From Hippopus hippopus (Eukaryota; Mollusca; Bivalvia; Cardiida; Cardiidae): a DNA stretch of 64,000 nt. The position numbers and the translations under genes are program-made. The DNA lies in NCBI GenBank assembly GCA_946811185.2, contig OX328097.1, forward strand, positions 32,015,627-32,079,626. The letters are read 5' to 3'. This document shows positions 1 to 9,579 of the stretch, one piece after another (the stretch's first letter is position 1; every line of letters begins with the position of its first letter). Under the pieces are notes generated by a model. It was not told the origin of the DNA. It saw nothing but the letters and a program-made list of their open reading frames with translations, and searched no databases.

Positions 1-95
1 TTTGAAAGTAACACAAGTTCTAATTGACTAAACTAAATGGTTCAGTCAATCATAAGTTGTGTTACTTGTTAATTAATTCTAGAACTAGACAAAGA
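1..95. repeat. Short palindromic MITE, family P, cut by the window edge
   Basis: A roughly 90-base hairpin. AGTAACACAAGTTCTAATTG is mirrored after the AAACTAAATGGTT loop by its inverted complement ending in GTGTTACTT. Similar hairpins occur at 20768-20888 and 31875-31990, which makes this a small dispersed family. No coding content. Confidence 0.6.
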
Positions 96-428
96 ATGAA
101 ATTAAGATTGGTTGGTGAATATGGGTCCTGGATTTTGCCTATTGCAAGTAAATAGTAAACAAGATTACCACATGTTCAAAGGCTTGGTTGCACAAGCTTT
201 ATCAGTAAAACATTTTTAGCTGAAATAAAAGGCCATAGCTGGTTCAAAAATATTTTGAGTGTTACTAGCTCTTCTTGTATGGGTTTTAAATTTGATAGTT
301 AACAAATTGCCAAAGTTGGTTGCATGTATCTTTAGCCATAACACAGGTGGGGAAAAACTGTCCATTTTCTGGCATGACAATGATGCAGACACAAATGTCA
401 CCTACAAAGACAATATCTTGACACTGTC

Positions 429-656
429 TTAACCCTACACCAAACGACAAAGTTTTAGACTAGTCTAAATTAGAAGCATTTACACACGACAAATTAAAGG
501 TAGCCCATATGACGAAATTTTTCCTTGCCAGGATAGAAAACATGATAGGAAAAGGAGAAAATGCTGGTTACCAGCATTTTCTCCTTTTCCCAAAATGTTT
601 TCAAAAGCCTTCTTCCTCAGGGTCGTTAAAATTGGGATTGTGTAGTAAAGGGTTAA
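429..656 (+). repeat. Family A piggyBac-like MITE
   Basis: TTAACCC at the left and AAGGGTTAA at the right bound a roughly 228-bp imperfect palindrome. The central hairpin GGAAAAGGAGAAAATGCTGG / CCAGCATTTTCTCCTTTTCC is the family hallmark. The TTAA edges and CCCT-type termini fit non-autonomous piggyBac-like elements. A second, left-truncated copy follows at once. Confidence 0.8.
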
Positions 657-658
657 AA

Positions 659-817
659 GTGACTAAAATGATGGAATTTGTCTTTGACAAGGTGGAAAAC
701 ATTGCTGGAGCAGGAGAAAATGCTGTTTACCAGCATTTTCTCCATTTCCAACCATGTTTTCAAGAGACTTCTTCCTCAGGGTTGTTAAAAATCAGGATTA
801 TGTGGTAAAGGGTTTTA
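659..817 (+). repeat. Family A MITE, left-truncated, tandem to the previous copy
   Basis: Lacks the left terminus and begins at the internal GACTAAAATGATGGAATTTG segment. It keeps the central hairpin and the right half ending in GTGGTAAAGGG. Lies head-to-tail with the copy at 429-656. Confidence 0.75.
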
Positions 818-855
818 AAAGCTCAGCTAAAAAGATTGATTACCATGATCCATAC

Positions 856-1015
856 CAACTTATTTCCACTCTCTATATCTATGTAAGACAACATGCACTC
901 ACTCAAAGGAGTCCTAGTGTTGGAATATCCTCCATACAAAAATATCACACTGTCTGAGACTTTGGTAAAACTGTGCCATGATCTACCACAGGGACTAGCA
1001 CCATCCACATAAAGT
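856..1015 (-). CDS. KLHDC2: KLHDC2-like exon 7 (last in window)
   Basis: The acceptor ATTTCATTGGCAG precedes the exon. It completes the codon GA|A left by exon 6 and reads LYVDGASPCGRSWHS... then FLYGGYSNTRTPLSE. This is the kelch blade containing the GRSWHS pocket motif of KLHDC2. The donor is less certain: GTATGG after position 856 is the best match, and GTTGGT four bases upstream is an alternative. The 3' coding exons are outside the window. Confidence 0.85.
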
Positions 1016-4000
1016 CTGCCAATGAAATACAATAATTACATGAACCATCTCTGTGAATAGGGGGCTTAATGCATCTGCAAAAAGTTATGACCCAGGTCAG
1101 TCTGCACTGAACTGTCTGTATTGAACATACTTGTAGACAATGTATTTCATCAGGCTCAAAATATGGGATTTCTTTGTGAAAGGGAAGAGACCATTGTGGG
1201 GAAAAAGAGAAAATGCTGGTCACCAGCATTTTCCCCATTTCCCACAATGTTTCCATTTGCAATAAATCCTTTTGCACTAGGGCTGTTAAAGTCTGGAATT
1301 GTGTTTGTAAAGGGTTAATTCATGTTCTCAAAAATGTTTAAAGTCTTTAACAATCCACAAAATTTTAGATTTGTCCAAATTGAAAGCTCATGCGGATGAC
1401 AAATTTGATCTAGCTCAAATAATGAGATCTCTCTGAGAACAGGTAGACAACATGGTTTGCTCTATTCCTCACAATTTTTTCAAAAGCCTTCTTTATCAAG
1501 GTTGTTCAAATTTGGGATTGTGTTTGTAAAGGGTTTATTCATCTTTTCATTTTTTTTTTTCACTCTTTACCAAAGATAAAATTTTTGATTGGTCTAGTCT
1601 GAAAGCAGACAACAGATTGGATGTGGCTCAAATAATGGAATTTTTCTCCGTAAGAACATAAAACATCGTGGGAAAAGGAGAAAATGCTGGCTACCAGCAT
1701 TGTAGGAAAAGGAGAAAATGCTGGTTACCAGACTTGTAGACTTGTCCAAATTGAAAGCATTTGCAGACGACAATTTAAATGTGGCTCAAATGATGGAACT
1801 TGTATTTGATAGGGTAGAAAACAGTGTGGAAAAAGGAGAAAATGCTGGTTACCAGCATTTTCTCCTTTTCCCACAATGTTTTCGAAAGGCTTCTTTTTCA
1901 GGGTTGTTAAAGGTCGGGATTGTGTGGTAAAGGTTTAAGCAGTTATAGAGGTAGACTTACTCTCCACTCCAGGTAAAGGTATCTAAGTCTAGGCGGTGCA
2001 AATCATCCAGTCGTGAATCTCTATGCCGGCCCCCAAATATAAAAACATTATTGCCAATCCTTTCTGACCCGTGAGCAGCCCTTGGTGAAGGTAATGCACC
2101 CTAGAACATAATTAAAATCTCTGGTTAAGATCAATCAAAGATCCATACTTCAAGATTTATCAAGTCAGACACTGATGTCTTCAGTGTCTTACGAACATGA
2201 AAGTTCGCAAAAAATGCATAGCTCAAATACAAACCACACCTGGCGGGATTCGCACACATGCGGCAAAGATCCTCATTTTTCAAGTTTTAAAAGACCAACA
2301 CCGTAACCACTGAGCTAAAGAGGATTCTCCCAAATGCAGTTGTCAGGTTTTGATTATATACGGGAAGAAGCTATGCAGTAAGGAAGAAGTGATCTCCCGT
2401 AAAAAACACCCCCTTTTAAATGTCATCATTTTGATGACAGAAAGCCTTATAAGGCAGTAAGTCTATTATTTAGACAGCACATGGCTCAATGGCCAATCCG
2501 GGACAAGCCCCCATCTTACAAATATGAAAGTTTGCAACAAATGCATAGCTCAAATACATGTACAAACCACACCTGGCGGGATTCAAACCCATGGAGCAAA
2601 GATTCTCGTTTTTCACGGTTTAAAAGACCAACACCACAACCACTGAGCAAAAGAGAATTCTCCCCAACGCAGTTGTCAGGTTTTGATTTTATATGGGAAG
2701 AAGCTATCCAGTAAGGAAGGAGTGATCTCCTGTAACAAGTGCAATAAATTACCATTCATTTCCATGCTCTTGTAATTGTCAGTTTTCTGACTGCATTAAA
2801 GTAAAAGGGCTATTGCTTTTTCTTTCCATTCTGTGTGTATCAAATTATGGAAGGTTCAATATTTACCTTACAACAAGGGTTGGACCACTTCCCCGTATGA
2901 AGATCATAAACTATCAATTGGTTGTTCCAGCCTCGCCCTGTCTCCTGCAATAATGATTATTTGAAATCTATATAACCCCTTTATCACACAATCCTATGTT
3001 TAAACAACCCTGAAGACCATCTTTCTCTCCTTTTCTCACAATTTTTCTACCCTTATGACAAGATACTCCATTAGTTGAGTCATATTTCATTTGTCATCTG
3101 CAAATACTAACACTTTTGCGTAAAGCAATGTAAATTTTTGTTGTGAACATTGTATATATCAAGATCAGAGTGAATAGAACTTATTTTGCATCTATACTTG
3201 GGTACTTCAGAGATATCCTGACAACACATGCTCACAACAAAAGTACATGAAATTAAGGGAAAGTCCTATCTTTTCAGCAATATTTGAGTTAAGAGTTAAG
3301 AAGAATTGCATCAAAAGAGTACTTGTATTTGAGCATTTTAACAAATCACACTTGCATTATACATAGATAAAAAATAAACCGTTAAAAGATTCCATCAGCA
3401 CAATTATATGTAATTACAATGAATGGTAACAAACTTACCCATGGCGAGCTTGTGTCCCAAACAAATTGCCCCTGTTCCTGTAGGTGTCCTGCAATGGGAG
3501 GTCCAAAACCACCAAAACAAAATAATCTGCCAAAATACAAAAAAAAAAAAGCTTAGCCCCTTTAACTATAGTTGCCTATGTGGCAAGTGTAGGTCAAAAT
3601 CAGACTGCACAGAATGTGCAGTCTTGGAACTCAGAATTTAAACCAGGTTCGAATGGTTGGCTCAGCCAATTTGAAAGCTAGTCTCAAAATTTAACATTAA
3701 AATTGAACTTGGACTGACTAGTAAATAGAGAATACATTGCCTGTATCCATCAGCCACTCTTAACCCTTTCCCAAACGGCAAATTTTGGACCAGACCAAAT
3801 TGAAAGCATTTTGCAGATGACAAATTAACAGTTGCTAAAAAGGTGATTTTTCTATATGATAGGGTAGAAAACATTGTGGGAAAAGGAGAAAATGCTGGTT
3901 ACCAGCATTTTCTCCTTTTCCCACAATGTTTTCAAAAGGCTTCTATTCCTGACCCGTAAAAACCAGGGATTGTTTGGGAAAGGGTTAATTAATAATGGTT

Positions 4001-7000
4001 TTAGTCTTGTTCTCAAGAGTTTCTACATTTGAAGGTAACACTTTCTCTAATTGGCTTAACTATTTGGTTTAATTTGATTTAGCCAACCACAAAATCCCAT
4101 GTTTTAACAAACCTTAGATAGAAGCCTTTGGAAACTATTGCGCGAAAGGAAGAAAATGCTGCTAAGCAGTATTTTTTTCCTTTTTCCGCAATTTTTTCTA
4201 CCCTTCCACAAACAAATTTCAATTTTTGAGTCACATTTATGTCATCGTCTACAAATGTTTTTTAATTTGGACAAGTCAAAAATTTTGTCGTTTGGTAAAG
4301 AATTGATCTAGTGTAAGGCTAATAATGGAATTTAGAATGATCAGAGAATATAGGCCTTGGTCTCCCAAGTAAAAACCGAATTTATGCCTTCCTAATCTCA
4401 CCATGATGGATTTCCAGAATCTACCTAGATAATGATGAAAGAAAAAGACCAAAACTAACTTGTCATTGTAGCTCCAAAAACTGAACTTGTCTCGTGGACT
4501 TGGTGACATGGCTGCTGAAGAACAGTCTAAATTTTCCAATGTTTTTGAAACATGGGTCCATCTCATGGAGCTCAAGTCAAGGCAATATAGGCTGTTTGTA
4601 TTACCAACAGAGGTGAATCCCCCAAAAATTAACAATTTTCCTGGCATAAGGTAGCTCCCAGCTCCAGAAGTTCCAGGTGGCACTTCACCGGTTGTTCTGT
4701 GTGTTGTCCTAAAAGGGAATAAAGTGCATTCTATTGTCTATGTTTCAGATGACCTAACTCTTTACCATACAATGCCGACTTTTAACAACCCCTGGGAAAG
4801 AAGCCTTTTGAAAACATTGTGGGAAGAGGAGAAAATGCTGGTAACAGGCATTTTCTCCTTTTCCCACAATGTTTACTACCTTATCAAGGAAAGTTTGCAC
4901 CATTTGCGCCACACTGAAATCGTCGTCTGCAAATGCTTTCAATTTGGACAAGGCTAAATTTTGCTGTCTGGTAAACAGTTATTCAGTCTGGCTTTAAATC
5001 TTTAACAAACTACACAATTTTAGACTGGACCAAAGCTTAGGCAGACAACATATTAAATGTCACTAGAATGATGATTTCTGTCTTTAATAAGGTAAAAAAC
5101 GTCGTAGGAAATGAAGAAAATTCATTTTCTCCTTTTCCACAATGTTTTCAAAAGTCTTCTCTTTCAGAGTCAAAACATGGGATTGTGTGGTAAAGACTTA
5201 ATACATGCAAATGGTTCACAATGTGTGTGTATCTCAGACAAGTATATAAATGAAATTTGTGGAAACAGATTTTGCAGAAAGTAGAAAAGACACGTTTGAT
5301 ACAACCCCCATCCCCCACCCAATTGACATTAATTTGCCTAGAATAAAGCATGCTGGAAACAAAGATTCCTAGAGGTACCTCACAAATTGTTTCATACATG
5401 TTCTTTCCTACAAATAGCCTGGGTTCCAGTCCAGTCATTTTTTACTTTATATTTGGATGTTTCTTTGCCAAAAGTGAAAGGAGACAGTGATAAAGAGTGA
5501 TTAAAAAATTACTAACAAATGGATAACCTGAAAAATGTGCATTCCATTGTCTTGTGACTAGAATCATTTAAAAGTGCATAGCTCAAGAAACCAACCAACA
5601 CAGTCATTCTTTCCATCAGGGATCATATATATAGATTCCTGTTTTCATGCAGCAGTGAATATAGAAAATCAACTTTATTAGTTGTACAGTCAGGTGGCAG
5701 GGGACTTGGAAACTTGTTCACGGCTGTGGTGAATCATGTCGCCCCATCTTTTATTCGCCACAGCTGTGAACAAGTTTCCAAATCCCCTGCCACCTGACCG
5801 TACAACGAATTTATTATACTGCAAAGTTTTACTATTCCAACATTTGTTAAGCGAAATTTCCCTGTTTTATGGTCTTAAAAATCGAGCATGCTGACGAAAT
5901 AGAATTTCCCTTCTGAGTGCCCCAAATTCAATGAAAACTGACGTCACTGAAACCTTAGTAAAACGTGCAGTTTGGTGCATAATCTTGATGATTTCACGGC
6001 GATATATGTTTGTCGTATTTTTATTTAAACATGGATTTAAACAACTTCAAGGTAAGTAACTATGTATTTTAATGATTTGTTGACAAAAGTAAATGCCACT
6101 AGTTGCCTCAATCGACTATTAGGTTATCCTTTTAATGTTATGAGTTTCGACACTTCACAATTTGCTTGCCTGACGAAGGGATGGCTTGTTTTAACCTCCC
6201 GTGTATTTGTTTTAGAACGACATCAAACAATAATACATGTTAAGTTCTAGATCTATATTCATTTATTTTCAAAGATAATCCATTCAATCCGTTTTAATGA
6301 CAACCATCAAAGGAAACTAGTAACAATATGGTGCAGGCTACTAGGTATGTTTGTGTTATGGGCAGTTCGTATCAACCGATCGACGCCGCCAATTTGGATG
6401 TTGTGTTGAAAGTGTAGTCATGTATACGGGGCTCCCGAAAGGGAAACTGCTTTTACGTGGGTGTTGCCAGTGTACATGATATATATGTTCGGGGCTTATT
6501 ATCCAATCAGATCACGAGAAATTTCTTTGCAGTATAATAAAATCAACTCTTTACCACACAATCTTGAGTTTAACTACTCCGTAAAAATAATTTTCTAAAA
6601 ATGTAGTTAGGAAAGGAGAAAATGCTGGTGACCAGAACATATTCCTTTTCCCAAAATGATTTCTACCCTTCTAAAACAAAAACATGTATTGTCATTTAAC
6701 CTGTATTAAAACTAATAGTCTGCAAAAGCTGTCAATTAGGACAAATCTAAAATTTTGTTGCATGGTAAAAAGGTAAGGCATTTTAACAAAAGCATTCCAA
6801 CACAGCTTTTATCTATGCCCATATACTATAGAACTCTGTGCCAGCAAAAATTATTTGCATACTACAAGCCTACAAGCTGGACCATTTCATTCATCAAGCA
6901 ATCTACATAATTATGGGCTCAATTGTTTAACTCTTTACCACACAACATGAACAAATTTTGACTCTTAAAGTTTGAAAGCATTTCATTTTGCAGATGACAA

Positions 7001-9004
7001 ATTAATTGTTGCTCACATGGTGGGATTTGTCTTTGAAAGGGTTGAAAACATGGTGGGAAAAGGAGAAAATGCTGGTTACCAGCATTTTCTCCTTTTTCCA
7101 ATATGTTTTCAAATACCCTTTTCTTCAGGGTCATTTAAAATTGGGATTGTGTGGTAAAACTTTAAGAATAACCAGTTCATGACTTTTCCATTCGCAAACA
7201 TAAAAAAAAACTAAAATATATAATGAAAAATACTTTACCAATATTTGGAATCCGAGTGATAAATATTGAGGATGTCTCCAGGTAGATACTTTTCATTATG
7301 TGTTGCTCTATCTTCCTGTACATAAAACAGTAACAAAGTTAGTCTGTACTGTCCAGCTACAGATCTTTTGACACTCCTCAGCTAGACAGATTTAACCCTT
7401 TACCAAACAATCTCAAGTTTTAAAAGGCTTTGGAAAACATTGTGGAGAAAAGAGAAAATCCTTGTGACCAGAATTTTCTCCTTTTTTCCCACAACGTTTT
7501 GTAACCTCATATCACTTGAGCCACATTTCATTAGTAGTATACCAGTGCTCGTGGTATGGAAAATCTAAACACTTGGTCAATTGGTAAAGAGCAAACCCTT
7601 TACTAAGCCACACAATACATTTTTGGGTTTATCCACATTGAAAGCATTTGAAGATAACATAAATAACATAGCTCAATTGATGAGACTGGTCATTAACCCT
7701 TTACCACTCAATCCTGAGTTTTAATGACCCTAAGGGAGAAGATTTGAAAACATTGAGGGAAAAGGAGAAAATGCTGGTAGCCAGCATTTTCTCCTTTTGC
7801 CACCATGTTTTCTACTCTTCCATAAAAAAAATTAATTTTTTGAGTCACATTTATATTGTTGTCTGCGAATGCTTTTAGTTTGGTCAAGTCCAAAATTTTG
7901 TTGGTTCATCAAGAGTCAAAAGGGTTTTGAATTACATACAAAAGAATAGAAACCATTGCGGTAAAGGAAAAAAATGCTGTCAAATTTAGATGGGCAACAC
8001 CTGTCAATCCTCAGAACACTATCTCCTCTCCCAGAAAGCTGACCGTCCACGTAAGAAGTATCAATAGGATAGGATAGGATTAACCATCTTTTTCGTACAT
8101 ATGTTGTTCCACACATAGGTATACTCATTTAAAAATAGGTCTAGTTCCTTGAAAAAACATACAATATAAGGTAGACACTCACAGTACAGTACTAAAATTA
8201 CGGTAAAGTCAGAAATCTTTTGGTCATATGACAGTAACCTGACTTTTTTGCATAGATGTCATTGTGGATAATGGAATACTTCATCAGAGCACTTTGTTAA
8301 AGAAAATATTGGGCTTTTGCAAATACTGAAATTTTTACATTTGTGAAATAATGGAATAGTGATCTTTGCTAAGCAAGGGAAGATATAAAAGAAAATCATT
8401 GGAGGTAACCCTGCCACCATTAGAGAGTAAATTCACAACCTATTTTGGCTGATACACCAGGTCAACCCTTTAGTCTCTGGACTGGTAAAGTGAGCAATAA
8501 ACATTGTCTTGGTTGGTGTTTCATTCATTCAGCAAATTGTTGCAATTTATATTTGAGATCTATATGGATTGGCTCGATCCTTGATGCTTTGTACACTCTT
8601 TTCATTTCCTTAAACCAGATTGCACAGAGCGGGTCGTCTGATCTTGCATATCCTACTTTAACTCTTTGCCAATTACTAAACGACATAATTCTGGACTGGA
8701 AGCTTTTGCAGACGAGATATTAACTAGCTAAAATGATTGTGTCTGTCTTTGATAGGATAGGAAACATTATTGGAAAAGGAGAAAATGCTGGTTTCCAGCA
8801 TTTTCTTCTTTTCCCTCAATGTTTTCAAAAGACTGCTGTAAAGTCAAAAGTCAGGAATGTGAGGTAAAAGGCAGAGGCAGAGAGCAACATTCCTACCTTA
8901 TAACCGCCCCAAACTAGCATGAAGTTGTCAACAGACACCGCAATATGACCTATCCTTGGCGAGACATTAAGAGATTCATCGATCAGGCTGCGATCTCCTG
9001 CCAT
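856..9004 (-). CDS. KLHDC2: KLHDC1/KLHDC2-like kelch-repeat protein (seven exons, C-terminus beyond the left edge)
   Basis: Seven exons on the minus strand (listed separately) splice in a continuous frame to about 300 codons from an ATG at 9004-9002. The product is a kelch beta-propeller. In order it shows VWGGYK, IFGGF, CFGGF, IFGGRH and LYGGY blade motifs and the family landmarks APSPRAAH-like PSPRAAH, RGWN and GRSWHS. From the known family, KLHDC2 is a substrate receptor of a CUL2-RING ubiquitin ligase that binds C-terminal Gly-Gly degrons. The pocket residues of human KLHDC2 (W191 in RGW, R236 and R241 in GGRxRDxR, S269 in GRSW) are all present here; Tyr163 is Phe. The missing part, about 100 residues, would carry the last blade and the Elongin BC/cullin box. 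KLHDC1 versus KLHDC2 cannot be settled from this fragment. Introns are filled with family A MITEs and SINEs. Confidence 0.9.
1056..1120 (+). repeat. Family B fragment
   Basis: GGGGGCTTAATGCATCTGC followed by GACCCAGGTCAG matches the left end of family B. The rest of the element is absent. Confidence 0.5.
1134..1318 (+). repeat. Family A MITE, left end degraded
   Basis: The central hairpin AGAAAATGCTGGTCACCAGC and the right terminus GTAAAGGGTTAA are intact. The left end does not match the family terminus. Confidence 0.7.
1347..1534 (+). repeat. Family A MITE with central hairpin deleted
   Basis: Left half (TTAGATTTGTCCAAATTGAA, GATGACAAATTTGATCTAGC) and right half (TTTTCAAAAGCCTTC to GTAAAGGGTTTA) are recognisable, but the ENAGYQHF-coding hairpin between them is missing. 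Confidence 0.6.
1562..1936 (+). repeat. Family A MITE, partially duplicated (about 1.6 copies)
   Basis: A left half and hairpin arm are followed by a second hairpin arm near 1705. A fresh left half (GACTTGTCCAAATTGAAAGC), a complete hairpin and a right end ending GTGGTAAAGG then follow. The structure implies an internal rearrangement between two copies. Confidence 0.7.
1961..2100 (-). CDS. KLHDC2: KLHDC2-like exon 6
   Basis: 140 bases, acceptor TATGTTCTAG, donor GTAAGT. The frame starts at phase 0 (GGT GCA TTA) and leaves GA for exon 7. It reads PSPRAAHGSERIGNNVFIFG followed by GRHRDSRLDDLH and LDLDTFTWSG. The two arginines of GGRHRDSR correspond to R236 and R241 of human KLHDC2, which hold the substrate C-terminal carboxylate. 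Confidence 0.92.
2188..2403 (-). mobile_element. tRNA-derived SINE fragment (tRNA-Lys-like head), copy 1
   Basis: Read on the minus strand it contains TTTAGCTCAGTGGTTACGG (A-box region), a CTTTTAAAA anticodon-loop-like stretch and GTGCGAATCCCGCC (B-box-like). A second copy lies at 2515-2735 in the same orientation. Too degenerate and too embedded in repeat to be a functional tRNA gene. Confidence 0.6.
2515..2735 (-). mobile_element. tRNA-derived SINE fragment, copy 2
   Basis: Parallels copy 1 throughout: shared ATGCATAGCTCAAATACA, CACACCTGGCGGGATTC, GCAGTTGTCAGGTTTTGAT and GTGATCTCC. The two copies sit about 327 bases apart inside one intron of the kelch gene and look like a segmental tandem duplication. 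Confidence 0.6.
2867..2944 (-). CDS. KLHDC2: KLHDC2-like exon 5
   Basis: 78 bases, phase 0 at both ends, acceptor ATTATTGCAG, donor GTAAAT. It reads ETGRGWNNQLIVYDLHTGKW then SNPCCK. The RGWN motif aligns with the RGWN of KLHDC2 (W191 in the degron pocket), and the W of HTGKW closes the kelch blade. Confidence 0.9.
2976..3115 (-). repeat. Family A MITE, partial, degraded
   Basis: Begins ACCCCTTTATCACACAATCC and includes TTTCTCTCCTTTTCTCACAA and CATTTGTCATCTGCAAAT. One hairpin arm is missing. Confidence 0.55.
3439..3526 (-). CDS. KLHDC2: KLHDC2-like exon 4
   Basis: 88 bases, acceptor ATTTTGGCAG, donor GTAAGT. It completes AA|A from exon 3 and reads LFCFGGFGPPIAGHLQEQGQ then FVWDTSSPW. This fits the family segment FFGGYGY...W...SS that precedes RGWN. 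The residue matching Tyr163 of human KLHDC2 is Phe here. Confidence 0.9.
3565..3625 (+). repeat. Family D hairpin fragment
   Basis: GTGTAGGTCAAAATCAGACTGCACAGAATGTGCAGTCTTG is the central hairpin of family D (split here only for description). Termini are missing. Confidence 0.45.
3760..3988 (+). repeat. Family A piggyBac-like MITE, near complete
   Basis: TTAACCCTTTCCC at the left, AAAGGGTTAA at the right, and a perfect GTGGGAAAAGGAGAAAATGC hairpin. Lies in an intron of the kelch gene. Confidence 0.8.
4091..4306 (-). repeat. Family A MITE, diverged
   Basis: Inverted orientation. GGAAACTATTGCGCGAAAGG and a weak hairpin, ending AAAATTTTGTCGTTTGGTAA. The left terminus is lost. Confidence 0.6.
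4460..4708 (-). CDS. KLHDC2: KLHDC2-like exon 3
   Basis: 249 bases, acceptor TTCCCTTTTAG, donor GTTAGT. The first base completes TG|G (Trp) from exon 2. It reads TTHRTTGEVPPGTSGAGSYL, then PGKLLIFGGFTSVGNTNSLY and, further on, SPSPRDKFSFWSYNDK. It matches the second and third kelch blades of KLHDC2 (EGDVPPSMSG, RGNTNKFY, PSSKDKLGVWVYKNK). Continued read-through past the donor gives the apparent 135-residue frame reaching 4276, which is intronic. Confidence 0.92.
4755..4980 (-). repeat. Family A MITE
   Basis: TAACTCTTTACCATACAATG at the left and GTCTGGTAAACAG at the right, with the hairpin AGGAGAAAATGCTGGTAACA. Lies 47 bases upstream of exon 3 of the kelch gene. Confidence 0.78.
4997..5201 (+). 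repeat. Family A MITE, shortened hairpin
   Basis: Left half ACAATTTTAGACTGGACC, hairpin reduced to AAGAAAATTCATTTTCTCCT, right end GTGTGGTAAAGACTTAA. Confidence 0.65.
5617..5641. mobile_element. Very short hAT-like remnant
   Basis: CAGGGATC and GATTCCTG are separated by ATATATATA. The same minimal arrangement is at 39131-39176. The 1-kb element at 10066 has the CAGGGATC...ATATA end. Probably the leftover of a deleted element. Confidence 0.4.
5675..6540. mobile_element. Non-autonomous DNA transposon with 8-bp target duplication
   Basis: AATCAACT occurs immediately outside both ends (5667-5674 and 6541-6548), and the element starts TTATTA and ends TAATAA. It contains two inverted repeats. One is a hairpin of about 60-bp arms (5681-5738 with 5747-5806, GGTGGCAGGGGACTTGGAAA). 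The other pairs ATTATACTGCAAAG near 5815 with CTTTGCAGTATAAT at the right end. The interior holds no convincing transposase. The 8-bp duplication fits the hAT or similar superfamilies. Confidence 0.65.
6544..6770 (-). repeat. Family A MITE abutting the preceding transposon
   Basis: Starts AACTCTTTACCACACAATCT, with its first bases overlapping the target duplication of the element at 5675-6540. Hairpin GAAAGGAGAAAATGCTGGTG, end TTGCATGGTAAAAAGG. Confidence 0.7.
6927..7165 (+). repeat. Family A MITE
   Basis: TTAACTCTTTACCACACAAC at the left, GTGTGGTAAAACTTTAA at the right, hairpin intact. Sits 73 bases from kelch exon 2. Confidence 0.8.
7239..7315 (-). CDS. KLHDC2: KLHDC2-like exon 2
   Basis: 77 bases, acceptor GTTTTATGTACAG, donor GTAAAG. 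Phase 0 start, leaving TG for the Trp completed in exon 3. It reads EDRATHNEKYLPGDILNIYH then SDSKYW. It aligns with the YLPREELWIYNMETGRW strand of KLHDC2. Confidence 0.88.
7392..7589 (-). repeat. Family A MITE
   Basis: TTAACCCTTTACCAAACAAT at the left and CAATTGGTAAAGAG at the right. The hairpin is diverged (GAGAAAATCCTTGTGACCAG). Confidence 0.72.
7592..7690 (+). repeat. Family A left half only
   Basis: AAACCCTTTACTAAGCCACA followed by CCACATTGAAAGCATTTGAA and ACATAGCTCAATTGATGAG. No hairpin or right end; bounded by the next MITE. Confidence 0.55.
7693..7913 (-). repeat. Family A MITE
   Basis: TTAACCCTTTACCACTCAAT at the left, intact hairpin AAAAGGAGAAAATGCTGGTA, right end GTTGGTTCATCAAGAG mutated from GGTAAAGAG. 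Confidence 0.78.
8658..8868 (+). repeat. Family A MITE
   Basis: TTAACTCTTTGCCAATTACT at the left, hairpin GGAAAAGGAGAAAATGCTGG, right end GTGAGGTAAAAGG. Ends 28 bases before exon 1 of the kelch gene on the plus axis. Confidence 0.75.
8897..9004 (-). CDS. KLHDC2: KLHDC2-like exon 1 (initiating)
   Basis: 108 coding bases from ATG (9004-9002) to the donor GTAGGA. The frame reads MAGDRSLIDESLNVSPRIGH then IAVSVDNFMLVWGGYK, the first kelch strand and the VWGGYK hallmark of KLHDC2. An in-frame TAA lies 30 bases upstream of the ATG, so no longer N-terminus is possible on contiguous sequence. AAATGGCAG around the ATG could be mistaken for an acceptor, but family homology starts downstream of it. Confidence 0.9.
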
Positions 9005-9575
9005 TTCAATTTTATTATTTATCAGATTATTTTAACACCTCTCATGATAATGATATTTCTTTTCTGTTTACCAACAGCTTCCAGGAATCAATACAAACCA
9101 CGAAGAGCCATATATGCTACGCCTGCGAAGGTATATCATAAATATTTTAAGCCCTCCTACGTTTAGGCCCCGCCCTTTTTTTTTTTTCTTTCTTTTCACC
9201 GTTGGCTCTTTAAGGATATTTTTGCAGATCTGATTGAATTCCGATCCAGAAAATAAAGAAATGGCAAAAATGAACTGGACTTTTTCTTATTCAGTGTGCC
9301 TCAATAACACAGAATTTTCTAAACAATGACCTCGAGGGAAAAAAACTGCACAATTAGGCCCCTACATCAAGTAATTTTGTAGTTTTGATTAGATCTAAAT
9401 CCATATGAAACGAAATTGCAGTTATGTACAGGTAACTTTCGTTTTCTGTCTATTTTTTTGTGATCAGAAATTATGTCATCATTCTTATCTGAACATGATT
9501 CCACATTTGGATGTGTGCTTTTAATCATTTGACATTCCCACAAATCTTCCCAAATTGATTAATTTTCATTTACCT
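9005..9575. other. 5' flank of the kelch gene
   Basis: No second gene seen. Contains a T-rich run near 9175-9200. I could not identify a TATA box or other core promoter element with confidence. Confidence 0.4.
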
Positions 9576-9579
9576 ATCG

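Noticed and set aside
823..849. Extension of kelch exon 7 through the open frame to 823
   Set aside because: Consensus donors occur at 855 and 859. The codons beyond them (IMVINLFS) do not fit the kelch family.
429..8868. Many open frames of 60-100 codons containing a VGKGENAGYQHFLLFPQCF-like peptide
   Set aside because: They recur on both strands wherever a family A hairpin occurs and are translations of the palindrome. No independent evidence for a protein family.
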